Notes under the pieces: generated by a model | Databases searched by the model: none | Told to the model about the DNA's origin: nothing | What the model saw: only the letters and a program-made list of their open reading frames with translations | Source: Lacrimispora sp. | Lineage (GTDB): Bacteria; Bacillota; Clostridia; Lachnospirales; Lachnospiraceae | DNA: 54,491 bases | NCBI GenBank assembly: GCA_029256305.1 | Contig: JAQSYE010000004.1 | Location: 1 to 54,491 of the forward strand | Direction: 5' to 3' | Translations under genes and position numbers: made by a program | In this document: positions 16,634 to 24,564 of the stretch, piece by piece | Layout: the number at the start of each line of letters is the position of its first letter | How positions within the stretch are numbered: the stretch's first letter is position 1

Positions 16634-16867
16634 TTATTCCTCGCGCTTGTCAGCGGTATCCGCTTTTACCTCGGCTTCCGCATCTGCCTGCTCCAGTGCT
16701 TTATCCTTTTTACCTTTAGGAGCGGCAATGGATCCATCTTTTATAGCCGCGAGTACCAACCAGTGCTTAGCAACCCAAGCAGGAACCTCCCCGATATAGT
16801 CACGAGGGATGAAAAATTTCTTCTCCCCCTCGCAGATCTCAAAATTCTTTTTACTATTTATAAACAT
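16634..16867 (-). CDS. Small protein of the head module, unknown function
   Basis: A 77-residue protein between the major capsid and the adaptor. Residues 1-45 contain FEICEGEKKFFIPRDYIGEV and VAKHWLVLAAIKDGSI. The rest is a charged low-complexity tail (KGKKDKALEQADAEAEVKA). Short proteins with this layout accompany DUF2184-type capsids in other phages, where they are annotated only as hypothetical. ATG 16867 follows GGAGGA. Confidence 0.7.
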   Translation of the reverse strand: MFINSKKNFEICEGEKKFFIPRDYIGEVPAWVAKHWLVLAAIKDGSIAAPKGKKDKALEQADAEAEVKADTADKREE

Positions 16868-16879
16868 GGGATATCCTCC

Positions 16880-17920
16880 TTAAATTCCGTCGACATAGCG
16901 CATGATATTTTCATAAAACAGCTGTGTCTCGGAGATGTTTGCAAGGTATGCGGTATCATAGCAGAGGTTAGTGGCATTTGGCTGAGTCATGGCACGATTA
17001 AGCGGAGCCAGTTCATCCATTGCCAGGAAGCGTTCCGTGTTGATGTAAATAATCATTCGATCCGTACCACCTGCACCGGCACCCTTACACCATGAAGTCG
17101 CTCCGATATAGAGATCAACTCCGTTTTGCTTCGAAACATTATTTTCCATAAGGAATGTAAGGATTGTTTTTTCTGCCAGATCAGAAACTCTGGTTGTTGC
17201 AAGGTAATTAAACTGATCATAAGGCATTAAAATCTGATTCGGAATTGCACTCCGATCATTCTCCGCTGCATTCCACACAGCAAGGATGGCGTCGTTAATA
17301 TCCTGCAAGATCTGATTCGGTGTCTTACTCTTAAATGTTGTCATGCTTCCAGTTCCGGTGGATGCTGCGTTTGCAGTAGTTACGTTTGGATTGTTAATAA
17401 GTCCAGTAGATCCATACTTTTTAATACCCACGTAAGCATTGGCATCCATGTGCTTGTCATAGGTCATACGGATTCCATCTCTTAATATGCTTTCATAACT
17501 CCGACCAGTCATGTTTCCACGCTGCATATCTACAAAACCAATTCTCATACCCACGGAAAAAATATGAGTCTTAAAAAGCTCCTTGTCAAAATTAGCCTGA
17601 ACCATTGGAATTCCATTGGCTCCACCTGCATGAACCGGACCATCTTCACTGCCTCCGGCGACTCCATATTCCACGTTCATAGCAGACACATATTCAGCCC
17701 AGCCCCCACCTACACGAACAGGAAGATCACGGCCATAAGTAAAACTGGTAAGCGGCTGCCTGATCACATTATCTCTCTTTTCCAGTTCCGACTGCAGGAA
17801 AGCTCCGCCATTTGCAATCACCGCCGCGTCCATGGCCTGGAATTTTTGGGGAGCCGCAGCCCCGGTTGATGGAGCACTAACCACGCCTGCATCGAATGTT
17901 CCCATATTCTGATATTTCAT
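16880..17920 (-). CDS. Major capsid protein (DUF2184 family)
   Basis: A 346-residue protein resembling the DUF2184 major capsid group. It has a flexible N-terminal arm, then FLQSELEKRDNVIRQPLTSF, a long stretch through the FSVGMRIGFVDMQRGNM spine-helix region (about residues 120-140), and a C-terminus with NTERFLAMDELAPLNRAMTQ. No separate maturation cut can be seen. It is flanked by a decoration-type protein and the DUF2213 protease/scaffold gene upstream, which together form the head assembly module. Confidence 0.88.
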   Translation of the reverse strand: MKYQNMGTFDAGVVSAPSTGAAAPQKFQAMDAAVIANGGAFLQSELEKRDNVIRQPLTSFTYGRDLPVRVGGGWAEYVSAMNVEYGVAGGSEDGPVHAGGANGIPMVQANFDKELFKTHIFSVGMRIGFVDMQRGNMTGRSYESILRDGIRMTYDKHMDANAYVGIKKYGSTGLINNPNVTTANAASTGTGSMTTFKSKTPNQILQDINDAILAVWNAAENDRSAIPNQILMPYDQFNYLATTRVSDLAEKTILTFLMENNVSKQNGVDLYIGATSWCKGAGAGGTDRMIIYINTERFLAMDELAPLNRAMTQPNATNLCYDTAYLANISETQLFYENIMRYVDGI

Positions 17921-17933
17921 TAAATTGCCCTCC

Positions 17934-18443
17934 TTATGCTCTGTTGCAGGATAAGATCCTGATTTCCGCTACACCATTGGCATCCTTTGTTCCATGCCAT
18001 TCGCAATTAGTCAATGCGACTGTTTTCCCTGTATCCGCTGAAGCTTCAAAACCGCCAACAATGCCCGTTGGAATGGTTTCGTTCGCTACAGTCCGGATAT
18101 AAACCTTTCCACCAAGTTTAGGGCTACCCACATTACAAAGCACATTAATGCATCCACGCTTAAATGTGCTGGTTGCATCTCCTGGCTCATACTGCCCTGC
18201 GGACTGGGACAGATAAGACGTTGCGGACTTAAACTCCCTGGAAGCCACGCCTACAAAGTCTACGGCAGTGTTGCTGGCTCCAAAGGCTACTACGTTGCTG
18301 TCGTTGTCATAGACCAGAGGAGTCCCGAACTTTACAGCATCCTCACCACCAAGAGGGTGAGTGTCAATAATCATATCCGGCTGTCTGGAATAATCTCCTG
18401 CGTATCCATGTGTCATGCTTTTACCTATTACCTGTCCTCTCAT
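17934..18443 (-). CDS. Capsid decoration/cement-like structural protein
   Basis: A 169-residue beta-rich protein between scaffold and major capsid. PLGGEDAVKFGTPLVYDND and VDFVGVASREFKSATSYLS resemble the structural cement (gp24-like/DUF2190) proteins that bind the capsid exterior. It ends with cysteine-containing strands (NVLCNVGSPKLGGKVYIRTV). The start overlaps the previous stop by one base (18443), so it is translated together with the protease/scaffold. Confidence 0.78.
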   Translation of the reverse strand: MRGQVIGKSMTHGYAGDYSRQPDMIIDTHPLGGEDAVKFGTPLVYDNDSNVVAFGASNTAVDFVGVASREFKSATSYLSQSAGQYEPGDATSTFKRGCINVLCNVGSPKLGGKVYIRTVANETIPTGIVGGFEASADTGKTVALTNCEWHGTKDANGVAEIRILSCNRA

Positions 18444-19057
18444 TATTTATTACCTCCATTTTTGTGTGGGTTCATTGCATCATAAGCAGACTGACAAGCG
18501 TCCAAGTCTATGCCTGGCTGTTTATCTGCCAGTCTGGCTGCATTCTTCTGGGTGGCCGCTGCAATCTTTGCGATATCGCTCACGGTATTCTTATCTGACA
18601 AGCAGGCGATCAAGGAATCCGTAACAGCCTTTTTGTCGGCTGAATCCTTAATTCCTGCAATCACCGGCCGAAGCTGTTTTATTACTTCTGCCATGACAGC
18701 CTTATCCGCTGTACCGGTAGCCTTATCAAGTTCCTCGGCAGGGATCACCTTCGCTTCTGCGCTGGGCGCTGGTTCCTCGGTTTCTCCCGTAAGGGACTTA
18801 ATCAGACCGTCCAGGGGATCCTGATCGACTTCCGGTTCCTTTTTAGCAGACATTAATTCTATGAGCTTATCTAATTTAGCCTCAACGCTGGAAGAGTCTT
18901 TTACTTCTTCCTTTGCAGGAACTGCAGGCTCTGCCTTTTTCGGCTCCTCCTCTCCAAGAGCATCTGCAGCATCCGCGGCCATGGATTCCAGTTCCTCCGG
19001 TGAGGCATCCTTTACTGCTTTTGCAAACATCTTAAAAAATAAACTGTTCTTTTTCAT
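18443..19057 (-). CDS. Nested scaffold protein (internal start within protease gene)
   Basis: An in-frame ATG at 19057 is preceded by AAGGAAAGGAAAC, as good a ribosome site as that of the full gene. It would produce a 204-residue, highly charged scaffold lacking the protease domain. Phages such as lambda (C/Nu3) make scaffold in this way. The site is seen; its use is inferred. Confidence 0.55.
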   Translation of the reverse strand: MKKNSLFFKMFAKAVKDASPEELESMAADAADALGEEEPKKAEPAVPAKEEVKDSSSVEAKLDKLIELMSAKKEPEVDQDPLDGLIKSLTGETEEPAPSAEAKVIPAEELDKATGTADKAVMAEVIKQLRPVIAGIKDSADKKAVTDSLIACLSDKNTVSDIAKIAAATQKNAARLADKQPGIDLDACQSAYDAMNPHKNGGNK

Positions 19058-19624
19058 GTTTCCTTTCCTTTCTGGCTGGTGAGCCTCTATCTTCTTTTCT
19101 GAATCTAAAATCGCAACATTCTTTCCCGCACGTCCCCGTGTTACCACGGCTACATGATTCCCGCGAATATCGTGTTGCGAATAGGTTCCATCTCCATTGT
19201 CAGAACAACTGCAATCATACCCGCAGCTGATCTCTCGCTTTCCTCCCTGCACTGCCTGGATCAATTCTTCATCCTGAACATGTAAATCCGCAATCAAATA
19301 TCCTTCCCACTCTCCACTACCTTTGCGGACGTTTTCGGCACAACCCCTGGAATACTGCCTGTAGGTTTCTGGAGTTATCAGTTCTGGAGGGTGTTCATTG
19401 GTCACAGGCTTTCCCTCGAAACTGGATATAGCGGCTTCTGAGAATACTTCTTCCGGGGATCGCAGCACTTTAACCATTTTGGAAGAGCTCCCCGCAGGGT
19501 TTAATTCACTTTCCAGGTAGTCCATGCTACCAGTCCGGGCAATGGGGACATTTCGACAAATTAAAAAGCCCTCGCCAGTTTCTATCTGGTTCGGGCTTAT
19601 GGTATATCCATAATATGCAAGCAT
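18443..19624 (-). CDS. Prohead protease/scaffold fusion (DUF2213 family)
   Basis: A 393-residue protein. The N-terminal about 190 residues match DUF2213 prohead proteases (GEGFLICRNVPIARTGSMDY, PVTNEHPPELITPETY, GYLIADLHVQDEELIQAV, REISCGYDC). The rest is an acidic, Ala/Glu/Lys-rich helical region typical of a scaffold. I start at ATG 19624 because GAAAGGAAATGG precedes it. Upstream in-frame codons run through a palindromic repeat and are unlikely to be translated. The NEH and SCGYDC motifs are candidates for the active site. An internal start (19057) may give free scaffold. Confidence 0.85.
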   Translation of the reverse strand: MLAYYGYTISPNQIETGEGFLICRNVPIARTGSMDYLESELNPAGSSSKMVKVLRSPEEVFSEAAISSFEGKPVTNEHPPELITPETYRQYSRGCAENVRKGSGEWEGYLIADLHVQDEELIQAVQGGKREISCGYDCSCSDNGDGTYSQHDIRGNHVAVVTRGRAGKNVAILDSEKKIEAHQPERKGNMKKNSLFFKMFAKAVKDASPEELESMAADAADALGEEEPKKAEPAVPAKEEVKDSSSVEAKLDKLIELMSAKKEPEVDQDPLDGLIKSLTGETEEPAPSAEAKVIPAEELDKATGTADKAVMAEVIKQLRPVIAGIKDSADKKAVTDSLIACLSDKNTVSDIAKIAAATQKNAARLADKQPGIDLDACQSAYDAMNPHKNGGNK

Positions 19625-19635
19625 TCCATTTCCTT

Positions 19636-19659
19636 TCTGTTGCGACCGTCGCAACGGTT
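19636..19659 (-). repeat. 24-bp palindromic repeat, copy 2 (inverted relative to copy 1)
   Basis: Exact reverse complement of 3377-3400, with the 17-bp palindrome at 19639-19655. It lies 12 bases upstream of the protease start, between a terminator-like hairpin and the ribosome site, so a bound protein or an RNA hairpin here could influence capsid gene expression. Confidence 0.85.
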
Positions 19660-19663
19660 TAGG

Positions 19664-19700
19664 GTACAAAAATACCACCAGCCATTTTCTGACCGATGGT
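19664..19700 (-). terminator. Terminator-like hairpin after the candidate immunity gene
   Basis: Read leftwards from 19700, ATACCATCGGTC and GGCTGGTGGTAT form an imperfect stem around an A-rich loop, followed by TTTTTG. It separates the portal/toxin/immunity group from the protease-capsid genes and suggests partial termination. Confidence 0.6.
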
Positions 19701-19701
19701 A

Positions 19702-19920
19702 TTAGATCGTTAACATATCCTTTATTTTCTCTGCTTCTTCCTCTGTTACCTCATCATACTCCCAATCTTCACCGATAAAAATACAGCATTGCTCCGGAGC
19801 TGACTTCCACTTCTTTGCGTCCTTATTATAACGTTCAAACTCACCGGAAATAAACCGATACAACCGCCTTGCCTTTTTCTTATCTTTTTCATAGCCATAT
19901 ACAAAATAAAAATCTTCCAT
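19702..19920 (-). CDS. Small acidic protein, candidate immunity protein for the upstream toxin fusion
   Basis: A 72-residue protein I do not recognise by family. It has aromatic-rich ends (EDFYFVYGYEKDKKKARRLY; CCIFIGEDWEYDEVTEEEAE) and an acidic C-terminus with no membrane segment. It starts eight bases after the stop of the minor head protein with the RelA/SpoT-like domain. It is the last gene before a terminator-like hairpin, so the two form a pair. In phage MuF polymorphic toxins the immunity gene typically lies directly downstream, which is the basis of this proposal. An unrelated small head protein remains possible. Confidence 0.6.
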   Translation of the reverse strand: MEDFYFVYGYEKDKKKARRLYRFISGEFERYNKDAKKWKSAPEQCCIFIGEDWEYDEVTEEEAEKIKDMLTI

Positions 19921-19928
19921 GAGACCTC

Positions 19929-21629
19929 CTATTTTATCTGATCAATATTTAAAGGTATCTCCAAATGAGATGATAGCTCAAACATTTTATTGTTAAGAAC
20001 ATTACGTCTCTCAGCGCTTGTAGTGTCTTTGCGATGTTCTTCGTATAAGCCATGCATTACCTTCCCGTCTTTTAGCTTATAGCTTTCGGGAGTATGGAAT
20101 TGCACCTCAAACCGCTGCCCTTTCGGTGATTCAAAAACACAATTCACACCTTTATATGCAGACCTTTTATCAAGCCAGGTGTTTTTGACTTTTACAGTCT
20201 TATACCCTATGTCGGTAATATGCTTTGATACATTTTTATAGGAATCTACCAAAGACAGGGCATTGCTCTGATAAGTGTATCGGATGACATCGTTCGTTGA
20301 GTTAATGGTATCTTTAATAATCTGCGAATCCAGGCTATGCTCGCTATCGGTACCTACTTTTCGCAGGAAAGAATCCTTTGATTTTATCCGGCTCTCCAAC
20401 CCTACCAGTGTCACTCCGGTATCGTTGGATATCTGTTTCAAATCGGCAGTGATAGCTGGCTCTTTAAGGATTATTTTATTGTAAGCGTTGGTCTTGCGGT
20501 ATAGTGCTTGTGCGCTCTTCCAACTCTCATCACCATTATACTTTAATTCCCGGAACTTTTCAAAGCTTTTCGGAACATCATTTCCAAGTATCGCCCGGTA
20601 TCGCTCATGCTGTTTATAATCACTAAGCAACTTCTGCCGGTTCCTGATCTTTTCCTTATAGGCCGCGATCTGCTTCTTACTTCTGGGATCCACCGTAACA
20701 GGATTCTTATTGAAACTTGAAAAGTCCTTATCCTTTTGGATCTGAGCATCACTCTTGCCGATGGTTGTATATTTGACCAGGGCATGAAGACAGTTCGGGT
20801 GTATATTCAAGTATGTATTACTTAAGTCATTGCTACCGCTGGGATCAATCTTTCCAAAAGCGGAAGCCAGTGGAGGATAATCTGGATTTGTGCCGGACCG
20901 GCTGTAAACCCTTCCTTCCAATGGTGCGCAGATAGGGCAGGTGCTTCCGATTTTGACAATCCTATATAAATCATGGTCCGGATCCGCTGTTAATATGGCA
21001 GATACTTCTGCCTGTCTGGCCGTCGCCCTGGTTGCCATGTTGCAATAATCCTGCAAGCTCCACTTGCGCCCTGACTTGTCAACAAAGGCTGTAATCCCTT
21101 CTGTTGCACCATTTTCGGCAGTGGCCATTATTGACTGCAATTCCTTTTTCATACTGGCTGCTGCTTTCCCTGAACCGTATCCTGCAGCTTTTGCTTCGGC
21201 TACTGACTTTAAAGCCGCTTTCCTTATTTCGTCTGCCTCTCGTCTTCCAATTTGGAATGATTCTTCAATGTTTTTCTGTGCCGTGACAGAAGCCTCCACG
21301 ATATCTCCCAATAGATTGTTGGATAGCTGCTGAACTACTCCAAGCTGTGAGGCAGTAAGCCCTGCAGCATTCGCATAGCCGTTGGCTGCTGCTTCAGATT
21401 TGTAAAAGATCTTCTCCACCATGGCAGGAACATAGCTCCAGCTTTCGTCCACCATCTCCTGCAGGATCTTCTGAGTGCGGTTTAAAGCGGCTATCTCTGC
21501 ATAGTCCACATATCCCTGGCTACGCTTTCGGTTTATTTCTGCGATCAATCGTTGTTCCGTTTTCAGGAATAACACCCGGAGATAAGTTGTCTCATCCTTT
21601 CCTCCTGGCGGTCTTATCATCTGCGGCAT
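19929..21629 (-). CDS. Minor head protein (MuF/SPP1 gp7-like) fused to a RelA/SpoT-like synthetase domain
   Basis: A 566-residue protein. Residues 1-285 are a phage minor capsid protein of the SPP1 gp7/MuF kind, ending in a metal-type motif C231-P-I-C234 ... H277-P-N-C280-L-H282. After a charged helical linker (285-390), residues about 395-535 show the RelA/SpoT synthetase pattern: R414-I-K416 ... K424 (ESRIKSKDSFLRKV; ATP-binding basic motif), D447 (DVIRYT; metal-binding Asp), Y492 in AYKGVN, and E508/Q510 in FEVQFHT. All key positions look intact. MuF polymorphic toxins carry variable C-terminal toxin domains on this head protein. This one could make alarmones or modify RNA as toxSAS enzymes do. 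Target and timing are inferred. Confidence 0.8.
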   Translation of the reverse strand: MPQMIRPPGGKDETTYLRVLFLKTEQRLIAEINRKRSQGYVDYAEIAALNRTQKILQEMVDESWSYVPAMVEKIFYKSEAAANGYANAAGLTASQLGVVQQLSNNLLGDIVEASVTAQKNIEESFQIGRREADEIRKAALKSVAEAKAAGYGSGKAAASMKKELQSIMATAENGATEGITAFVDKSGRKWSLQDYCNMATRATARQAEVSAILTADPDHDLYRIVKIGSTCPICAPLEGRVYSRSGTNPDYPPLASAFGKIDPSGSNDLSNTYLNIHPNCLHALVKYTTIGKSDAQIQKDKDFSSFNKNPVTVDPRSKKQIAAYKEKIRNRQKLLSDYKQHERYRAILGNDVPKSFEKFRELKYNGDESWKSAQALYRKTNAYNKIILKEPAITADLKQISNDTGVTLVGLESRIKSKDSFLRKVGTDSEHSLDSQIIKDTINSTNDVIRYTYQSNALSLVDSYKNVSKHITDIGYKTVKVKNTWLDKRSAYKGVNCVFESPKGQRFEVQFHTPESYKLKDGKVMHGLYEEHRKDTTSAERRNVLNNKMFELSSHLEIPLNIDQIK

Positions 21630-23062
21630 TATTCCTCAGCCTCCTCAAATGCTCCCGGAGCTGACAGCCCCGCAAAAGGATCATTCATTGCTTTGTAATC
21701 CGAGTAGGTTTTTCCCTTGGCGGCTTTGATTGCTTCATCCGAAATGGTGCTGTACATGCCGGTTTCATCAGATAGCGCTTTAAGCTCTTTCTGTGCGGTT
21801 GCGGCGTCGATCAGATCGCTTTGATACACTGCCATAACGGACTGCGTTTTCTTTTCTGCAATGTCTGCGATCTCGCTGGAATCCGGCGTCTGGAGTGGGG
21901 GGAAGTCTATGTCCAGATCGTCAGGAATTGCTCCCCATACTGACAGCAACATAACCGGAAGGATCTTTTCAAGCAATGGCCGGAACTGATTCTCCCTCAG
22001 ACCGTCGATGTAATCGTAATAGTTGTTCATATCACTTTCGCCCGTGGAATTCATACCAGCAGGTGACCTGCCGAACAGCTTAGTCACTGGGGTTCTGGCG
22101 GCTCCTGCAACGTCCATCATCACCCGGTCATAAACATCTGCCAGACCGGTAAAGGTGTATTGGGTGTTGTGCATGACGTCACCCTTGTTCACTAAACGCA
22201 TCCCAAAGTTACTCTCCAGTACACTCTGAGCCTGCAAGGTCTGCCAGAATTGGCGCTGTGCTTTTCCATTATTTACTGCAAGAAGCTGATCCAATGAATC
22301 CGTTTCCATGTAGTTTATGTTTGCCCGGAAGGTCAACGCGGCAATGTTGGAAGACACATTGTCTCGCTTAACCACCTCACTGTATATGGCTTCGATTTCC
22401 GATTCTCCCCAGTACTGCTCTGCGATTCTTTCGTTGTAGGGGAGCTCCCTCCCCGTGAATCGTATCACCCGGCTGTGATGAACCGTTGACACCAGAGTGC
22501 CGCTTTCTTCGTCCCGGATCGTGTAATAAGCAGGGAGCCCAAAGTCAGGATCAGACGGATCTGTAACAATCCCCATTTCCGGATAGACACCACTCCACCG
22601 GTCAAGGATCTGTAATCCAAGGAATGTGCCAGGGAGAATCAAGTCATAGTCCAGCGGCTTTGACAGATCGTCCTGTCCCTTTACCATGATGATCGCGGCT
22701 GCTCCTCCGTAAAGCCTGCCCCAATACATTCCTTCAAGGATAGATTTTCTTAGGTGCACCTTTCTTTCAAGGCGTTGCAGGGAGTCGATCCGCTCCGGTG
22801 CTACATTGCTCTTAACGGTGTACCATTTACGGATCATGTCCTCCGGTATGGTGGAAATGATGTTCTGCACAATCCAGTTATCCCGGTAAAGGCTGGTGAG
22901 TAACTGGTAATTCTGTGTCATGCGGGTAAGCGGGTACTGTGTTGCCTGAAGAAGATCCTGTGTCCCGTACCCCAGTCTTGCGATCGGATTTGAAAAAGCA
23001 TCATTTACCTGGATCTTATTATCCGCCCGTATCTGCGGACGGTTTCGTTTTGGTTTTGCCAT
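21629..23062 (-). CDS. Portal protein (DUF1073 family)
   Basis: A 477-residue portal through which DNA is packaged and ejected. It shows the DUF1073 family pattern: NWIVQNIISTIPEDMIRKW early, GRLYGGAAAIIMVKGQDD near residue 120, VIRFTGRELPYNERIAEQYW near 210, and PVTKLFGRSPAGMNSTGESD near 330. I start at ATG 23062, with AGGAGGTG upstream; a GTG two codons earlier is less likely. It overlaps the minor head gene by one base. Databases sometimes give DUF1073 proteins an anti-CBASS Acb1 name, but nothing here suggests an added nuclease domain. Confidence 0.9.
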   Translation of the reverse strand: MAKPKRNRPQIRADNKIQVNDAFSNPIARLGYGTQDLLQATQYPLTRMTQNYQLLTSLYRDNWIVQNIISTIPEDMIRKWYTVKSNVAPERIDSLQRLERKVHLRKSILEGMYWGRLYGGAAAIIMVKGQDDLSKPLDYDLILPGTFLGLQILDRWSGVYPEMGIVTDPSDPDFGLPAYYTIRDEESGTLVSTVHHSRVIRFTGRELPYNERIAEQYWGESEIEAIYSEVVKRDNVSSNIAALTFRANINYMETDSLDQLLAVNNGKAQRQFWQTLQAQSVLESNFGMRLVNKGDVMHNTQYTFTGLADVYDRVMMDVAGAARTPVTKLFGRSPAGMNSTGESDMNNYYDYIDGLRENQFRPLLEKILPVMLLSVWGAIPDDLDIDFPPLQTPDSSEIADIAEKKTQSVMAVYQSDLIDAATAQKELKALSDETGMYSTISDEAIKAAKGKTYSDYKAMNDPFAGLSAPGAFEEAEE

Positions 23063-23071
23063 AAGCACCTC

Positions 23072-23218
23072 CTATGCTATCCTTGTCGTTGACACTGCCA
23101 TAATGAACGCCATAGTGCACCACAATATTGTTCCGCAAATATCTTTCTTTTTCCAACACCACCAAGCTGCCGCCAAGTCAACAAACATTGCAACCGTATT
23201 CAAACAAAATAGTATCAT
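23072..23218 (-). CDS. Small membrane protein between terminase and portal
   Basis: A 48-residue protein with two hydrophobic segments (MILFCLNTVAMFVDLAAAWW and GTILWCTMAFIMAVST) separated by a CWKKKD turn. The start ATG (23218) overlaps the terminase stop as ATGA and uses GGAGGAGGA within the terminase end as ribosome site, which strongly supports it as a real gene. No family recognised. A membrane-anchored packaging helper, a superinfection factor or a lysis helper are all possible. Confidence 0.65.
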   Translation of the reverse strand: MILFCLNTVAMFVDLAAAWWCWKKKDICGTILWCTMAFIMAVSTTRIA

Positions 23219-24564
23219 TGAACATTCCTCCTCCATTTTGGTAACTTTGTCATACAGTAATACCGAAGCGCATCAGGACCGTGATCTAGCTGTTTGACTG
23301 GCTTCTCGTCCCCGTTCTGCGCTGCCTTATCGTCCCACACATAGGAACGTATCTCAGTTATCAGACCTTCGCAGCGTTTATGCACCTTGATCTTTCCTGA
23401 TTGAAAAAGAGCCGCAACCACACGGATTCCGTCAAGAACTTCGTTGTCAGCAGGTTTTACGATATACCCCCGGCTCTTCAACTCTGCTATGAAGCTGGCT
23501 GCCGATGGATCCGAAACAACGTCGCACTGCAAATCAGGATTGTCTCCCATGAAGGTAACCATATCATCACCATACTGGCTGTCTGTTTTCTGCCCTTCCT
23601 TTTCCACCCGGCTGTCCCACCGGTACTCCCGATCTACCCAGATGGTGTCTCCATCATCGTAAATATCCAGGAATACACATGGGTTCGTAGTTCCGTAATC
23701 TAATGAAATCGTGCGAATGGAGAGATACTCCAATCCCTTGGGACGCGTCTCATCATCGTAGACGTTGGAGGACTTAGTAAACATGGTATATATAAGCCCT
23801 TCGGCAACCGCCCACAATCCCTCGATATAACGTAAAAAAAAGACACCTGCGTACAAACTGCGGTATCTCTTCTTGATCGCTTCGTCCAGGGAAAGATTAT
23901 CTTCCATGGTGAAGTGCAAATATAAGATGTTCTTAACTTCCTTGTCTGAAGCCCTTAACTCTTCGGCTTTCTTTCTGCCCAGATATCCTATACACTTATT
24001 GATCCAACCGACCTTGAACCAATGCATCGGACCTGCAGGGTTGCAGTTAAACCAAAACTTTGAACCCGTGATAGAACAACGTCCGGTTGCCTGGTTGACA
24101 AACGATTCCGGCATCAGGGCAACTTCATCAAAAAAAGCCCCGGCAGCTGTAATACCTTGCACCAGCTCCTGGGAACCTTCATCCTTTCCACCGAAGATAT
24201 GAAAATAGTTAGTAACTTTACCCTTTGTTACTTCCAGCATGTTAGGCGTTTCACCAGACAAATGATGAATACAGTGATACCCTCTGCTTCGTAGCATCAT
24301 CTTTAAATTGGTAAGCACGTTACGCTGAAACGAACTGATTGTTTTACCAGCCATGATAAAGTTCTGTCCATTGAAAGAGCTCATGGCCCAAAACACATAT
24401 GACAAAGACATGGAAACCGTCTTCCCTGATCGAATCGCACCATCAGCGATAATTCCGTCCATATCCTTAACTGGAGAATTCTTCGTCCACCAGTTCAATA
24501 CCATTCTCTGCTTACGGGAAAACGGTTGAAACTTAAATATCTGTTTCCTCATCCTCCTGCTCAT
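23215..24564 (-). CDS. Terminase large subunit (XtmB-like)
   Basis: A 449-residue packaging motor. The ATPase part has Walker A GAIRSGKT (42-49), then AGKTISSFQRNVL, and Walker B with catalytic acid FFDEVAL (about 145-151), followed by a CNPAGPMHWFK coupling motif. The nuclease part shows SLDYGTTNP, DPSAASF and DHGPDALRY acidic motifs. It resembles the PBSX/SPP1 type, suggesting headful packaging, but no pac site could be proven. It overlaps the small subunit by 32 bases. Confidence 0.95.
   Translation of the reverse strand: MSRRMRKQIFKFQPFSRKQRMVLNWWTKNSPVKDMDGIIADGAIRSGKTVSMSLSYVFWAMSSFNGQNFIMAGKTISSFQRNVLTNLKMMLRSRGYHCIHHLSGETPNMLEVTKGKVTNYFHIFGGKDEGSQELVQGITAAGAFFDEVALMPESFVNQATGRCSITGSKFWFNCNPAGPMHWFKVGWINKCIGYLGRKKAEELRASDKEVKNILYLHFTMEDNLSLDEAIKKRYRSLYAGVFFLRYIEGLWAVAEGLIYTMFTKSSNVYDDETRPKGLEYLSIRTISLDYGTTNPCVFLDIYDDGDTIWVDREYRWDSRVEKEGQKTDSQYGDDMVTFMGDNPDLQCDVVSDPSAASFIAELKSRGYIVKPADNEVLDGIRVVAALFQSGKIKVHKRCEGLITEIRSYVWDDKAAQNGDEKPVKQLDHGPDALRYYCMTKLPKWRRNVQ

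Noticed and set aside
21629-23062. Portal gene as an anti-CBASS Acb1 nuclease
   Set aside because: Some databases name DUF1073 proteins this way, but the protein has standard portal length and pattern, without an added phosphodiesterase motif that I could see.
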